Shown: positions 25,553 through 34,552, numbered from the stretch's first letter. The stretch is 40,755 bases of DNA from Allobosea sp. 67-29 (GCF_001898115.1 NZ_MKSQ01000023.1:250142-290896), one strand, 5' to 3'. The notes: generated from the letters alone by a model not told the origin. Program-made: numbers and translations.

Positions 25553-26128
25553 ATGATGTCGATCTCGTTTCAACCCGTGAGTGCATTCTCCGGAGAGGCT
25601 GCCAACCGTTTGCGGAGCATCAGCCGCTGGGCCTGCGTCTTCAGTTATGCCGCCGGATCGCTCATGGTCTTCGGGCTCATCTGGCTGTGGACGGATGCGG
25701 AGGCGCTCGCCAACTACGCCCGAGGCGCGGTCGGCCTCCGGGATGCCGTGCTCGCCCCGTCGCCGCGGGGATACTGGACGGCATTCGCTCTCGCCTGGGT
25801 TCCGGCCGGGCTCTTCGTCCTGGCGATGCTACGGCTGGGGCGCCTGTTCCGGGCGTTCGGCAACGGACAAGTTCTGGTCGAGGAGAATGCCGCCGGGCTC
25901 TTGAGCGTCGGCTGGCTGCTGGCCGGTTTCGGTGTCGCGACGCCGATCGTCCACGCCCTGCAAAGTGTCGCCCTGACCATCGACAACCCCCAGGGACAGA
26001 AGCATCTCGCGATCACGCTCGACCCAGGGATATTTGCGGCTTTGGCTGCGGCCGCCGCGCTCATCGCCTTCGGCTATGTGCTGCGGGAGGCGATCCGGCT
26101 GTCGGACGAGAATCAGAGTTTCGTGTAA
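25553..26128 (+). CDS. DUF2975 membrane protein
   Basis: 191-residue inner-membrane protein with four predicted helices: WACVFSYAAGSLMVFGLIWL, TAFALAWVPAGLFVLAMLRL, AAGLLSVGWLLAGFGVATPI and FAALAAAAALIAFGYVLREA. The pattern around RLGRLFRAFGNGQVLVEENA is typical of DUF2975. Such proteins are frequently encoded with a small Cro-like regulator, exactly as here (the XRE gene begins 10 bp downstream). The start is one of two adjacent ATGs at 25553/25556 with AAGGA upstream; the longer frame to 25496 adds an unlike leader. Function of DUF2975 is not known. Confidence 0.8.
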   Translation: MMSISFQPVSAFSGEAANRLRSISRWACVFSYAAGSLMVFGLIWLWTDAEALANYARGAVGLRDAVLAPSPRGYWTAFALAWVPAGLFVLAMLRLGRLFRAFGNGQVLVEENAAGLLSVGWLLAGFGVATPIVHALQSVALTIDNPQGQKHLAITLDPGIFAALAAAAALIAFGYVLREAIRLSDENQSFV

Positions 26129-26137
26129 GCCGGCATC

Positions 26138-26362
26138 ATGCCCGTCGTCGTCGAACTCGATGTCATGCTCGCCCGCCGCAAGATGCGCTCGAAGGAACTC
26201 GCCCAGCGCATCGGCCTGACCGAGCAGCAGGTCTCGCAGCTCAAGTCAGGCAAGGTGCGCGGCATGCGCTTCGACACGCTGTCGCGCATCTGCGAGGTGC
26301 TGCAGTGCCAGCCGGGCGATCTGCTGCGCTATGAGCGTGGAGGCGATGCCGAGGGCGAATGA
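26138..26362 (+). CDS. Small XRE/Cro-family regulator (YozG-like)
   Basis: 74-residue DNA-binding protein almost entirely made of an HTH domain: MPVVVELDVMLARRKMRSKE, LAQRIGLTEQQVSQLKSGKV (recognition helix), RFDTLSRICEVLQCQPGDLL. This is the YozG/YdbC-like type that is characteristically paired with DUF2975 membrane genes. It starts 10 bp after the DUF2975 stop, with only a weak ribosome site, so the two are probably co-transcribed and may regulate their own promoter. Ends 40 bp before the phosphatase gene. Confidence 0.85.
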   Translation: MPVVVELDVMLARRKMRSKELAQRIGLTEQQVSQLKSGKVRGMRFDTLSRICEVLQCQPGDLLRYERGGDAEGE

Positions 26363-26402
26363 CCCCCTCGCAAATCGAGGGCGGCATCGCTAGGTTTCTC
26401 TC

Positions 26403-26930
26403 ATGCGACGCCTCATGCTCCTGCGCCACGCGAAATCGAACTGGCCGGCCGGCGTGGCCGATCGGGACAGGCCGCTTGCGGCGCGGGGACGCGAAGCCGC
26501 CCCGGCGATGGGGCGTTATCTCGCCGAGGAGCTACTGCTGCCGGATCTCGTGCTGATCTCGCCGGCAAAGCGCACGGTCGAGACCTGGGAACTGGTGGCG
26601 TCGATGCTGCCGGAGAAGCCGGCGACGCAGTACGAGCCTCGCATCTACGAGGCCAAGCCCGGCGCGCTGCTGTACGTCGTGCAGGAGACGGAACCCTCGG
26701 TGAAGACGCTGCTGATGGTCGGCCATAATCCCGGTTTCGAGGAACTGGCGCAGCGCTTGACCGGCCATGGCGACCGCTACGCCGCAGCGCGGATGAGCCA
26801 GAAATATCCGACGGCCGGCCTCGCCGTGCTCGACTTCGCCGTCGACGACTGGCGCGATATCGGCGAGCGGGGCGGGCGGCTCGAGCGTTTCGTCACGCCG
26901 GCCTCCCTCGGGGAAGGGCCCGACGAGTGA
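26403..26930 (+). CDS. SixA-like histidine phosphatase
   Basis: 175-residue member of the histidine phosphatase superfamily (branch 1). The RHG-type motif is LRHAKSNW at residues 7-14, with the phospho-acceptor His at 9. A DRDRPLAARGREAAPAMGRY segment, ISPAKRTVETWE, and the second catalytic histidine in VGHNPGFEELAQRL complete the signature. SixA in E. coli dephosphorylates histidine-phosphotransfer proteins; here the substrate is unknown. It is followed 13 bp later by ycjX and then ycjF on the same strand, a layout I would expect to be one transcript, although the functional link is not established. Confidence 0.87.
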   Translation: MRRLMLLRHAKSNWPAGVADRDRPLAARGREAAPAMGRYLAEELLLPDLVLISPAKRTVETWELVASMLPEKPATQYEPRIYEAKPGALLYVVQETEPSVKTLLMVGHNPGFEELAQRLTGHGDRYAAARMSQKYPTAGLAVLDFAVDDWRDIGERGGRLERFVTPASLGEGPDE

Positions 26931-26943
26931 GCGCTGCGGCCTC

Positions 26944-28389
26944 GTGAGCGATTCCTCCTACATCGATACCGCGCGCAATGCGGCGCTGGCATTCGGCGAC
27001 AGCCTGTTGGGCCTGGCGCGGCCCCGCCTGCGGCTGGGCGTCACCGGGCTTTCGCGGTCAGGCAAGACCGTTTTCACCACCGCCCTCATCCAGAACCTGA
27101 TAGAGAGCGCGAAGCTGCCGGTACTGAAGGCGGCCTCGCAGGGACGGATCACCCGCGTGCGGCTGGTGCCACAGCCCGATCCCGACGTGCCGCGCTTTCC
27201 TTACGAAGCGCATCGTGCCGCGATGAACGGACCGGACCGGCATTGGCCGGAATCGACGCGGCGCATCTCGGAGTTGCGCGTCGAGATCGACTACGAGCGC
27301 GCGTCCGGGTTGTTCAAGGGGCCGGCGACGCTGACGCTCGATATCGTCGACTACCCTGGCGAATGGTTGCTCGACCTTGCCCTGATCGGGCAGGACTACA
27401 AGGCCTGGTCGGCTCAGGCGGTAGCCGACGCACGAAAGGCCCACCGGCAAATGGCCGCGGCCGACTGGCTGGCCGATCTCCCTGGCCGCGACCCGGATGG
27501 GCCGCCCGACGAGTTGGCGGCCGAGGCGGCGAGCGATCTCTTCAAGGGCTATCTGGCGAGGCTCAGGGCGAATCCCGAAGCGGTGGCCGTGACGCCGCCC
27601 GGCCGCTTCCTGATGCCGGGCGATCTCGACGGCTCGCCGGCCCTGACTTTCGCGCCGCTGGATCTGGGACATGATCGAGAGCCGAGACCCGGCACGCTCG
27701 CGGGGCTGATGGCGGAGCGCTTCGAAGCCTATAAGCGCGTCGTGGTGGCGCCGTTCTTCCGCGACCATTTCGCCAGGCTCGACCGGCAGATCGTGCTGGT
27801 CGACGTGCTGGCGGCGCTCGATGCCGGCGCGCCGGCGCTGGCCGATCTCGAAACCGCGCTGGGGCAGGCGCTTTCGGCCTTCTCGGTGGGGCGAAATTCC
27901 TGGCTCTCCAGCCTGTTCGCGCCGCGTATCGAACGCGTGCTCTTCGCCGCGACCAAGGCCGACCACATCCACCATTCCAGCCATGACCGGCTGGCGTCGG
28001 TGATGTCGCTGCTGGTCTCGCGGGCGCTGTCGCGGGCGCAGGGTGCCGGCGCGCGGGTCGAGGCGATGGCGTTCGCCGCCGTCCGGGCGACGCATGAGGT
28101 CCGCATCCGACAGGGCCGTGAAGAGCTGCCGGCCATTGCCGGGGTGCCCGAGGCGGGCGAGGAGATCGACGGGCAGGTCTTCGATGGCGTGACGGAGGCG
28201 GCGATCTTTCCAGGAGAGCTGCCGGAACGGCCGGAGGCGATCTTTGACCCGAAAAGCCATTGGCAGATCCGGGCGCCACGCTTCCGTCCACCGCTGGGCG
28301 AGGCCGATGCGGGCGGGCGGGTGAAGCCGCCGCCGCAGATCCGCCTGGACCGCGCGCTCGAATTCCTGATCGGCGACAGGCTGGCGTGA
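26944..28389 (+). CDS. ycjX: YcjX-family P-loop protein (DUF463)
   Basis: 481-residue GTPase-like protein of the YcjX family. The P-loop G35-L-S-R-S-G-K-T42 follows RPRLRLGVTG. Further family sequence: TRRISELRVEIDYERASGLF, TLTLDIVDYPGEWLLDLALI (Walker B and DYPGEW signature), ATKADHIHHSSHDRLASVMS (an NKxD-like ATKAD), and the C-terminal PRFRPPLGEADAGG. YcjX and YcjF are linked to envelope stress in enterobacteria, with function poorly defined. The start is a GTG at 26944, 13 bp after the phosphatase stop, without strong ribosome site. It is followed 13 bp later by ycjF. Confidence 0.93.
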   Translation: MSDSSYIDTARNAALAFGDSLLGLARPRLRLGVTGLSRSGKTVFTTALIQNLIESAKLPVLKAASQGRITRVRLVPQPDPDVPRFPYEAHRAAMNGPDRHWPESTRRISELRVEIDYERASGLFKGPATLTLDIVDYPGEWLLDLALIGQDYKAWSAQAVADARKAHRQMAAADWLADLPGRDPDGPPDELAAEAASDLFKGYLARLRANPEAVAVTPPGRFLMPGDLDGSPALTFAPLDLGHDREPRPGTLAGLMAERFEAYKRVVVAPFFRDHFARLDRQIVLVDVLAALDAGAPALADLETALGQALSAFSVGRNSWLSSLFAPRIERVLFAATKADHIHHSSHDRLASVMSLLVSRALSRAQGAGARVEAMAFAAVRATHEVRIRQGREELPAIAGVPEAGEEIDGQVFDGVTEAAIFPGELPERPEAIFDPKSHWQIRAPRFRPPLGEADAGGRVKPPPQIRLDRALEFLIGDRLA

Positions 28390-28402
28390 GGAGGGCACGG
28401 CG

Positions 28403-29419
28403 ATGACGAAGGCTCCGCGCGCGATCCTTCTGGGCGAAAAGCCTGCGGACGACATGGTCGCCGATGACGGCATCGTCAGGACGGGCGATGTCGCGATCCT
28501 GCCGGAGAGCGAGCCGGTGGATGCCGTGGAGCCGACGACGCCGGCGCCGGCGAAGCGCCGGTTTTCCTGGGGCAGCCTTTTCGTCGGCGGGTTGTCGGGC
28601 TTCCTTGCGCTGGCCGCCGGCGTCTGGGTCGAGAACACGATCTCGTCGTTGATGAGCCAGAATCCGGCGCTGGGCTATGCCGCGCTCGTCTGCGCCGCGG
28701 TCGCGGCGCTGGCGCTGCTGGTGATGCTGGCGCGGGTGCTGCGCGACATTCTGCGCGAGCGCAAGGTCGAATCCCTGCGCGAGCGCGGCGCCGAGCTGCT
28801 CGTCGGCGGCACGACGGATGCCGCCAAGGCGCTCGCCGGCGAACTCTCCGGCCTCTACAGGAGCCGTCCCCAGACAGCCCAGGGCAGGGCGGAGCTCGAG
28901 GCGGCACTGCCGCAGCTTTTCGCGCCGCGCGACGTGCTGACCGTCGCGGAGCGCAGCCTTCTGGCACCGCTCGACAGGCAGGCGCAGGAGCAGATCGCGA
29001 TCGCGGCGCGGCGGGTCTCGCTGGTCACGGCGGTCAGCCCACGGGCGCTCGTCGACGTGCTGTTCGTGCTCGTGGCCTGCGCGCGGCTGCTGCGTTCCAT
29101 CGCCGGCATCTATGCCGGACGGCCCGGCACGCTCGGCCTGCTCAGACTGGCGCGGCAGGTCCTGAACCATCTGGTGCTGACCGGCGGCATGGCGGCGGGT
29201 GATGCGGTGATCCAGCAGGTGCTGGGGCAGGGGCTCGCTGCGCGGCTCTCCGCCAAGCTCGGGGAGGGCGTCATCAACGGCATGCTGACCGCCCGCATCG
29301 GGCTCGCCGCGCTCGCGGTCTGCCGGCCGCTGCCTTTCGTCGAAGCCGCGCCGCCGACCTTGTCCGATGTCGCAGGCGACTTCGCCTCCTGGCGCGGTGC
29401 CGGGACGGGGACGGAATAG
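28403..29419 (+). CDS. ycjF: YcjF-family membrane protein (TIGR01620, DUF697)
   Basis: 338-residue inner-membrane protein: an acidic/Pro-rich N-terminal tail, two transmembrane helices (about 57-75, LFVGGLSGFLALAAGVWV, and 91-110, YAALVCAAVAALALLVML), then a long DUF697 domain with RVSLVTAVSPRALVDVLFVL, IAGIYAGRPGTLGLLRLARQ and GEGVINGMLTARIGLAALAV. This is the classic YcjF layout. ATG at 28403 has GGAGG about eight bases upstream. It is the last gene of the sixA-like/ycjX/ycjF series and ends at tandem hairpins. It probably acts with YcjX at the membrane (inference from conserved pairing). Confidence 0.93.
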   Translation: MTKAPRAILLGEKPADDMVADDGIVRTGDVAILPESEPVDAVEPTTPAPAKRRFSWGSLFVGGLSGFLALAAGVWVENTISSLMSQNPALGYAALVCAAVAALALLVMLARVLRDILRERKVESLRERGAELLVGGTTDAAKALAGELSGLYRSRPQTAQGRAELEAALPQLFAPRDVLTVAERSLLAPLDRQAQEQIAIAARRVSLVTAVSPRALVDVLFVLVACARLLRSIAGIYAGRPGTLGLLRLARQVLNHLVLTGGMAAGDAVIQQVLGQGLAARLSAKLGEGVINGMLTARIGLAALAVCRPLPFVEAAPPTLSDVAGDFASWRGAGTGTE

Positions 29420-29457
29420 CCCGGCAGAATCTGCCGGGTCCGGGCGTTTCTGCCCGG
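29420..29457 (+). terminator. Two tandem hairpins after ycjF
   Basis: CCCGGCAGA (29420-29428) pairs with TCTGCCGGG (29430-29438), and right after it CCGGGC (29440-29445) pairs with GCCCGG (29452-29457) with a GTTTCT loop. They begin directly after the stop codon. No strong T-tract follows; the pair probably separates ycjF from the flagellar transcript. Confidence 0.6.
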
Positions 29458-29520
29458 CGCCGGATGCCGCGAAACCCTTCGTAAACGATCTAACTCTCTG
29501 AAATACAAGCATCGCGCCAC

Positions 29521-29536
29521 TGGCACGGCGCGTGCA
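29521..29536 (+). promoter_or_regulatory. Sigma-54 (RpoN) promoter of the hook operon
   Basis: TGGCACGGCGCGTGCA matches the -24/-12 consensus TGGCACG-N4-TTGCW with one mismatch. The invariant GG (29522-29523) and GC (29534-29535) are separated by exactly ten bases, as sigma-54 requires. It lies 58 bp upstream of the flgE ATG, giving a leader of roughly 45-50 nt. Sigma-54 control of hook genes is known from Caulobacter; application here is inference. Confidence 0.75.
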
Positions 29537-29594
29537 GAACTCGCCTCGAGTTGTGGGCTGCGCCCGGGGGGCGCGCCGGTGAGGCGAGGGTGCC

Positions 29595-30998
29595 ATGGGT
29601 GTTTTCAGTGCGCTGACGACAGCGGTTTCGGGTATGACGGCGCAGTCCTATGCGCTTGAGAACATCTCCGGCAACATCGCGAATTCGCGGACGGCCGGCT
29701 ACAAGCGGGTCGACACCACCTTCGCCGATCTCGTGCCGGATTCCGCGCTGAACCGCCAGATCTCCGGCTCGGTCGCAGCCTTCAGCCAGGCGACGAACTC
29801 GATCCAGGGCGACCTCAACGCCACCCGCATCGATACCAATGTCGCCATCAACGGCGACGGCTTCTTCGTGGTCGACCAGCGCTCCAGCGGCGTCGGCGCC
29901 AACACCCAGTTCGCCAACCAGAACCTCTACACGCGCCGCGGCGACTTCGATTTCGATGCCAACGGCTATCTCGTTAACGGGGCCGGCTACTATCTCAAGG
30001 GCCAGAGGATCGACCAGGTCACGGGCCAGCTCATCGGCACCCAGCCCGAAGTGCTGCAGATCACCAAGGACCAGTTCCCGGCCAAGGCGACGACATCGAT
30101 CGAATACAGCGCCAACATCCCGGCCTATCCGAAGACCAATACCGCCGACAGCAGCGTGCCGGGCTCGGAACTGCTCAATGCCGCGAGCTTCACCGCCAGC
30201 AACCCGCTCTCCACCACGCAGGGCGGCACGGGCATCGTCGTCGGCAGCGAGATCACCACCTTCCTGAGCCAGTCGATCCCGGGTGGCTCGGTCACTGTCT
30301 ACGATTCGTTGGGCAAGGCGACCAATGTCGAGCTGCGCTGGGCCAAGACCACCAATGCCTCGGCCGGCCCGCCGGTCACGGTCGATACCTGGAACCTCTT
30401 CGTCGCGGAGAACACCGGCGCGACCGGCGGCGCAACCGCTTATCGCAACGCCAATATCGACGTCACCTTCGACGCGACCGGCAAGATGGCGACACCCGCG
30501 GGCGGGAGCATCGCGCTGCCAACGATGACCATCGCCGGCACCACGATCAGCGGCATCCAGATCACCACCAACGGCGGCAACGGGCTGACCCAGAACGGCG
30601 ACGTCAGCGGCCAGATCGATGCCCGCAGCATCCGGCAGGACGGTTACACCGCCGGCACGCTCGACCGTGTCTCGGTCTCGGCCGAAGGACAGGTGATCGG
30701 CACCTTCTCGAACGGCCAGGTCGTGGCGCTGGCGCAGATCGCGATGGCCCGGTTCAACGCCGACAACGCCCTCAAGCGCCTCGATGGCGGCGCCTATGAG
30801 GAAACCATCGAGTCCGGTGCCCCGATCGTCGGGCTCGGGACCTCGCAACTCGTCGGCGGCAGCGTCGAGCAATCCAATACCGACATCGCCGACGAGTTCT
30901 CGAAGATGATCGTCACCCAGCAGGCCTATTCGGCCAACACGAAGGTGATCAGCACGGCGCAGGAGATGCTGACGTCGGTGTTCAACATCATCCGCTGA
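29595..30998 (+). CDS. flgE: Flagellar hook protein FlgE
   Basis: 467-residue hook subunit. The N-terminal rod motif MGVFSALTTAVSGMTAQSYA followed by LENISGNIANSRTAGYKRVD, a FlgE D2-type middle (VTVYDSLGKATNVELRWAKT), and the C-terminal VEQSNTDIADEFSKMIVTQQ, AYSANTKVISTAQEML helix are diagnostic. It is exported through the flagellar type III apparatus and polymerises into the hook. The ATG has GAGG-rich sequence upstream and sits behind a sigma-54 promoter. flgK and flgL follow on the same strand (59 and 7 bp gaps), so they form one operon. Length fits alphaproteobacterial FlgE. Confidence 0.95.
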   Translation: MGVFSALTTAVSGMTAQSYALENISGNIANSRTAGYKRVDTTFADLVPDSALNRQISGSVAAFSQATNSIQGDLNATRIDTNVAINGDGFFVVDQRSSGVGANTQFANQNLYTRRGDFDFDANGYLVNGAGYYLKGQRIDQVTGQLIGTQPEVLQITKDQFPAKATTSIEYSANIPAYPKTNTADSSVPGSELLNAASFTASNPLSTTQGGTGIVVGSEITTFLSQSIPGGSVTVYDSLGKATNVELRWAKTTNASAGPPVTVDTWNLFVAENTGATGGATAYRNANIDVTFDATGKMATPAGGSIALPTMTIAGTTISGIQITTNGGNGLTQNGDVSGQIDARSIRQDGYTAGTLDRVSVSAEGQVIGTFSNGQVVALAQIAMARFNADNALKRLDGGAYEETIESGAPIVGLGTSQLVGGSVEQSNTDIADEFSKMIVTQQAYSANTKVISTAQEMLTSVFNIIR

Positions 30999-31057
30999 TC
31001 GGCACGACGGCGCGCGACGCGGCCCAGGAGGGCTGCTGAGGACGACAGGAGTTGACG

Positions 31058-32923
31058 ATGGGGCTGAGCACTTCCCTCAACACGGCGATCGGCGGGCTCA
31101 ACGCCACCCAGGTCGGCATCGGCGTCGTTTCCCAGAACGTCGCCAATGCCGGCACGACCGGCTACGTCCGGCGCGTCGTCTCCAACGCGGACAGCCTTAG
31201 CGGGCTCACGATCGGCGTGCAGAGCACGCAGGTGCAGCGACTGCTCGACACGATCGTCCAAAGCCAGCTCTGGCAGGAGGCCTCGGGAGCCGCCTATACC
31301 TCGACCCGGGCCAAGGCGCTCTCCAACCTCGACCAGCTTTACGGCGCACCGGGCAGCGACACCGCGCTCGACACGATCTTCAACAAGTTCACCAGCGCGC
31401 TGACCTCGCTGCAGAACGACCCGTCCTCCTACAGCCTGCGCTCGCAGGTGATCGATTCCGCCACGCTGCTGGCGCGGCAGCTCAACACGCTCTCCAACGG
31501 CGTCCAGGCGCAGCGCGCGGCCGCCGAGACGGGCATTTCGACCGCGGTGACGAAGGTCAACGACCTGCTCGGCGCGCTGACCAAGGTCAATGCGCGCATC
31601 GTGGCGGCGCCGAACGACAGCACGACCGCGAGCCTGAAGGACCAGCGCGATTCGATCCTGTCGGAGCTGTCGCAATACGTCGACATCAAGACGACCCAGG
31701 ATGCGCGCGGCTCGATCAGCGTCGTAACCGGGTCGGGCACCCAGCTCTTCGACGGGCAGGCGGCGGTCACCTTCAGCTTCGATGCGCATGACGGCATCGG
31801 CGCGGACGATCAATGGAGTTCGGATCCGGCCAAGCGCGGCGTCGGCACGATCACCATGAAGACGATATCCGGCGGCGCGTCGGACGCGATCGCCAATAAC
31901 GTCTTCCGCTCCGGCGAGATCGCCGCAAACATCGAATTGCGCGACAAGACGCTGGTGCAGGCGCAGGCACAGCTCGACGAGATCGCCGCGCAGATGTCGA
32001 AGGCGCTCTCGGACCGCGAGATCGCCGGCACCCCGGCGACGGCCGGCGCCGCGGCCGGCTTCGACGTCGACATGAGCGGCCTCCAGTCGGGCAACGCCAT
32101 CACGCTCGACTACAAGGTCACGCCCGGCGGCCAGACCCAGCGCTTCACCTTCGTCAGGGTCGATTCCGCCACGTCGCTGCCGGCCTCGGCCGGCGGCGAT
32201 GCCAACAACCGCGTGGTCGGGATCGACTTCTCGGGCGGCCCGGCCTCCGTCGCCGCCCAGATCCAGGCCGCCGTCGGGAGCGGCTTCACGGTCAGCAACA
32301 TCGGCTCGACATTGCGTGTCGTCGATGACGGCGCCGCTGGCACGCGCGACGTGGTCGGGCTGACGGCACGTCCCACGAATACGGCGCTGTCGTCGGCCGG
32401 CGGCACGGCCGAACTGCCCTTCTTCGTCGATGGCGCTTCTGGGGCCGCCTTCACCGGCTCCTATGACGGCGGTTCGCAGACGCTCGGTTATGCCGGGCGC
32501 ATCCTTGTGAATCCGGCGCTCGTGGCGGATCGCTCGCTGCTGACCGTCTACGACAGCGCCACCCCGACCCCGCAAGGCGATGCGACCCGCGCGAACCTGA
32601 TGGTCGACCGGCTGACCAAGAGCCAGCGCGCGATCACCAACGCGACGGGGCTCGACGGCAACACCGCGACCGCCAACTCGACGGTCAGCAATCTCGTCCA
32701 GCGCGTCGTCTCGTCCCAGGGCCAGGCGGTCGAGACCGCCCAGCGCCTGGACGAGGGCCAGCAGGTCGCGCTGGCCTCGATCCAGAGCCGATTCCAGGAG
32801 ACGGCACAGGTCAATGTGGACCAGGAGATGTCGATGCTGATCGAGCTCCAGAACGCCTATGCCGCCAACGCCCGCATCATCTCCACGGTCAAGGAGATGA
32901 TGGACGTGCTGATGAGAGTGTGA
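31058..32923 (+). CDS. flgK: Flagellar hook-associated protein 1 FlgK
   Basis: 621-residue junction protein between hook and filament. N-terminus MGLSTSLNTAIGGLNATQVG then IGVVSQNVANAGTTGYVRRV; coiled-coil region AETGISTAVTKVNDLLGALT; C-terminus VNVDQEMSMLIELQNAYAAN and ARIISTVKEMMDVLMRV, all FlgK hallmarks. It is longer than E. coli FlgK (547), as is common in alphaproteobacteria. Start at ATG 31058 with AGGAG six bases upstream; a TTG at 31052 in frame is unlikely. It belongs to the flgEKL operon. Confidence 0.95.
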   Translation: MGLSTSLNTAIGGLNATQVGIGVVSQNVANAGTTGYVRRVVSNADSLSGLTIGVQSTQVQRLLDTIVQSQLWQEASGAAYTSTRAKALSNLDQLYGAPGSDTALDTIFNKFTSALTSLQNDPSSYSLRSQVIDSATLLARQLNTLSNGVQAQRAAAETGISTAVTKVNDLLGALTKVNARIVAAPNDSTTASLKDQRDSILSELSQYVDIKTTQDARGSISVVTGSGTQLFDGQAAVTFSFDAHDGIGADDQWSSDPAKRGVGTITMKTISGGASDAIANNVFRSGEIAANIELRDKTLVQAQAQLDEIAAQMSKALSDREIAGTPATAGAAAGFDVDMSGLQSGNAITLDYKVTPGGQTQRFTFVRVDSATSLPASAGGDANNRVVGIDFSGGPASVAAQIQAAVGSGFTVSNIGSTLRVVDDGAAGTRDVVGLTARPTNTALSSAGGTAELPFFVDGASGAAFTGSYDGGSQTLGYAGRILVNPALVADRSLLTVYDSATPTPQGDATRANLMVDRLTKSQRAITNATGLDGNTATANSTVSNLVQRVVSSQGQAVETAQRLDEGQQVALASIQSRFQETAQVNVDQEMSMLIELQNAYAANARIISTVKEMMDVLMRV

Positions 32924-32930
32924 GGCAGCC

Positions 32931-34511
32931 ATGACCATCACCGCCTATGGCACCGGCGCCTATCGCGCGGCCCAGTCGAACAGCTTCGTCTCGACGCGCG
33001 CCCAGTTCGACGACCTGCAGCGACAGCTCGACACGCAGAAGAAGGCGACGAGCTACGGGGATCTCGGCATCGATCGGCGCGTCAGCCTCGATCTCAACGG
33101 CAAGCTCTCGACACTGGACTCGCTGCTGTCGGGCATCCAGCTCGGCGACGTGAACCTCAAGCTGCAGACGAACGCGGCCAGTACCTTCGCGACGCTGGCG
33201 AGCAACTCGCGCAACGACATGCGCTCCAACAGCTACGTTGCCACGTCGACCGGGCGTTCGGCGCCGCAGGTGCTGGCAGAGGACCGCTTCAAGCAGGTGC
33301 TCGACCTGCTCAACACCAATGTCAACGGCCGCTACCTGTTCTCGGGAACGACCTCGGACAAGGAGCCGGTCGAAAGCTTCGACACCATCATCAATGGCGA
33401 CGGCGCCGGCAAGGCGGGGCTGAAGCAGCTCATCGACGAACGCCGGCGCGCCGATCTCGGGAGCAGCGGGCTCGGCCGCCTGACCACCGGCACGGCAGGA
33501 CCGACGACGGTTACGCTGGCGGACGGCGATCATGACTACGGCTTCAAGATCGGCAGCGTCACCTCGACGGGGACCGGGATCGCGGTCGCCGCCCAGGCGC
33601 CGCTTCCCGCCGGCAGCCGGGCCGCCTTCTCGGTGTCCGTCACCGGCCAACCCCAGCCGGGCGACAAGGTCAGCATCACGCTGAACCTGCCGGACGGCAC
33701 GCAGACTCAGGTCACGCTGACGGCGCGAGCGGCCGGAAGTACGGGCTCCGATACCGATTCCTTCGAGATCGGCGCCGACGTCAATGCGACCACGGCAAAT
33801 CTGAAGACGTCGCTCGACGCGGCGATCGGCAAGGAGGCGCAGACGACGCTGTCCGCCGCTTCATCGCAGGTGGCTGCGAAGGATTTCTTCGCTGGAAGCG
33901 TCAACAACCCTCCCAGGCGCGTTCCTGGTCCCGATTTCGAGAATGCGACCGCCCCGCCGACCAAGGTCGGCGCCATCGATACCACGGTCATCTGGTACAA
34001 GGGCGAGGACGGCATTCCGCCGCTGGACAAGACCGATCCCACGCTGGATACGCGCACGATCGCGCCGACTTCCGCCCGCGGCACGGCGACCGTGCAGGTC
34101 GATCAGGGCCAGAGCACGAATGTCGGTGCGCGCGCCAACGAGGAGGCCTTCCAGGTCGGTCTCGCGCAGTTCGGCATCATGTTGAGCGAAACCTTCCCGG
34201 CGGACGATCCGAACTCCCAGGCGCGCTACAATGCGATGGCGGAGAGGGTGGGCGACAAGCTCGGATTCGGCGGCACCACGCAGAAGCCGGCCGAGATCAT
34301 CACCGAGTTCGGATCGGCCCAGACCGCGATGGCGAACGCCAAGCAGCGCCACCAGGACACGCAGAACTACCTGACGACGGCATTGGGCGATGTCGAGAAC
34401 GTATCGACGGAAGAGGTCGCCGCGCAGATCCTGGCGCTGCAGAATCAGCTCACCGCCAGCTACCAGGTGACTTCGATGCTCTCGAAGCTGACGCTCACCA
34501 ACTATCTCTGA
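32931..34511 (+). CDS. flgL: Flagellar hook-associated protein 3 FlgL (flagellin-like)
   Basis: 526-residue flagellin-fold protein. Conserved N-terminal helix YGTGAYRAAQSNSFVSTRAQ, then the domain TFATLASNSRNDMRSNSYVA, NVNGRYLFSGTTSDKEPVES, and C-terminal NYLTTALGDVENVSTEEVAA, QILALQNQLTASYQVTSMLS. It joins FlgK to the filament. The ends match FlgL, but the protein is much longer than E. coli FlgL (317), with an additional central region (roughly residues 165-370) rich in Thr/Gly/Asp that may form a surface domain. It starts 7 bp after flgK and ends the operon, 41 bp from the convergent fhuF. Confidence 0.88.
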   Translation: MTITAYGTGAYRAAQSNSFVSTRAQFDDLQRQLDTQKKATSYGDLGIDRRVSLDLNGKLSTLDSLLSGIQLGDVNLKLQTNAASTFATLASNSRNDMRSNSYVATSTGRSAPQVLAEDRFKQVLDLLNTNVNGRYLFSGTTSDKEPVESFDTIINGDGAGKAGLKQLIDERRRADLGSSGLGRLTTGTAGPTTVTLADGDHDYGFKIGSVTSTGTGIAVAAQAPLPAGSRAAFSVSVTGQPQPGDKVSITLNLPDGTQTQVTLTARAAGSTGSDTDSFEIGADVNATTANLKTSLDAAIGKEAQTTLSAASSQVAAKDFFAGSVNNPPRRVPGPDFENATAPPTKVGAIDTTVIWYKGEDGIPPLDKTDPTLDTRTIAPTSARGTATVQVDQGQSTNVGARANEEAFQVGLAQFGIMLSETFPADDPNSQARYNAMAERVGDKLGFGGTTQKPAEIITEFGSAQTAMANAKQRHQDTQNYLTTALGDVENVSTEEVAAQILALQNQLTASYQVTSMLSKLTLTNYL

Positions 34512-34552
34512 GCGTCGCCCGGCTGCGGCTTGCGAGCTCAGAGCCACGCTGT

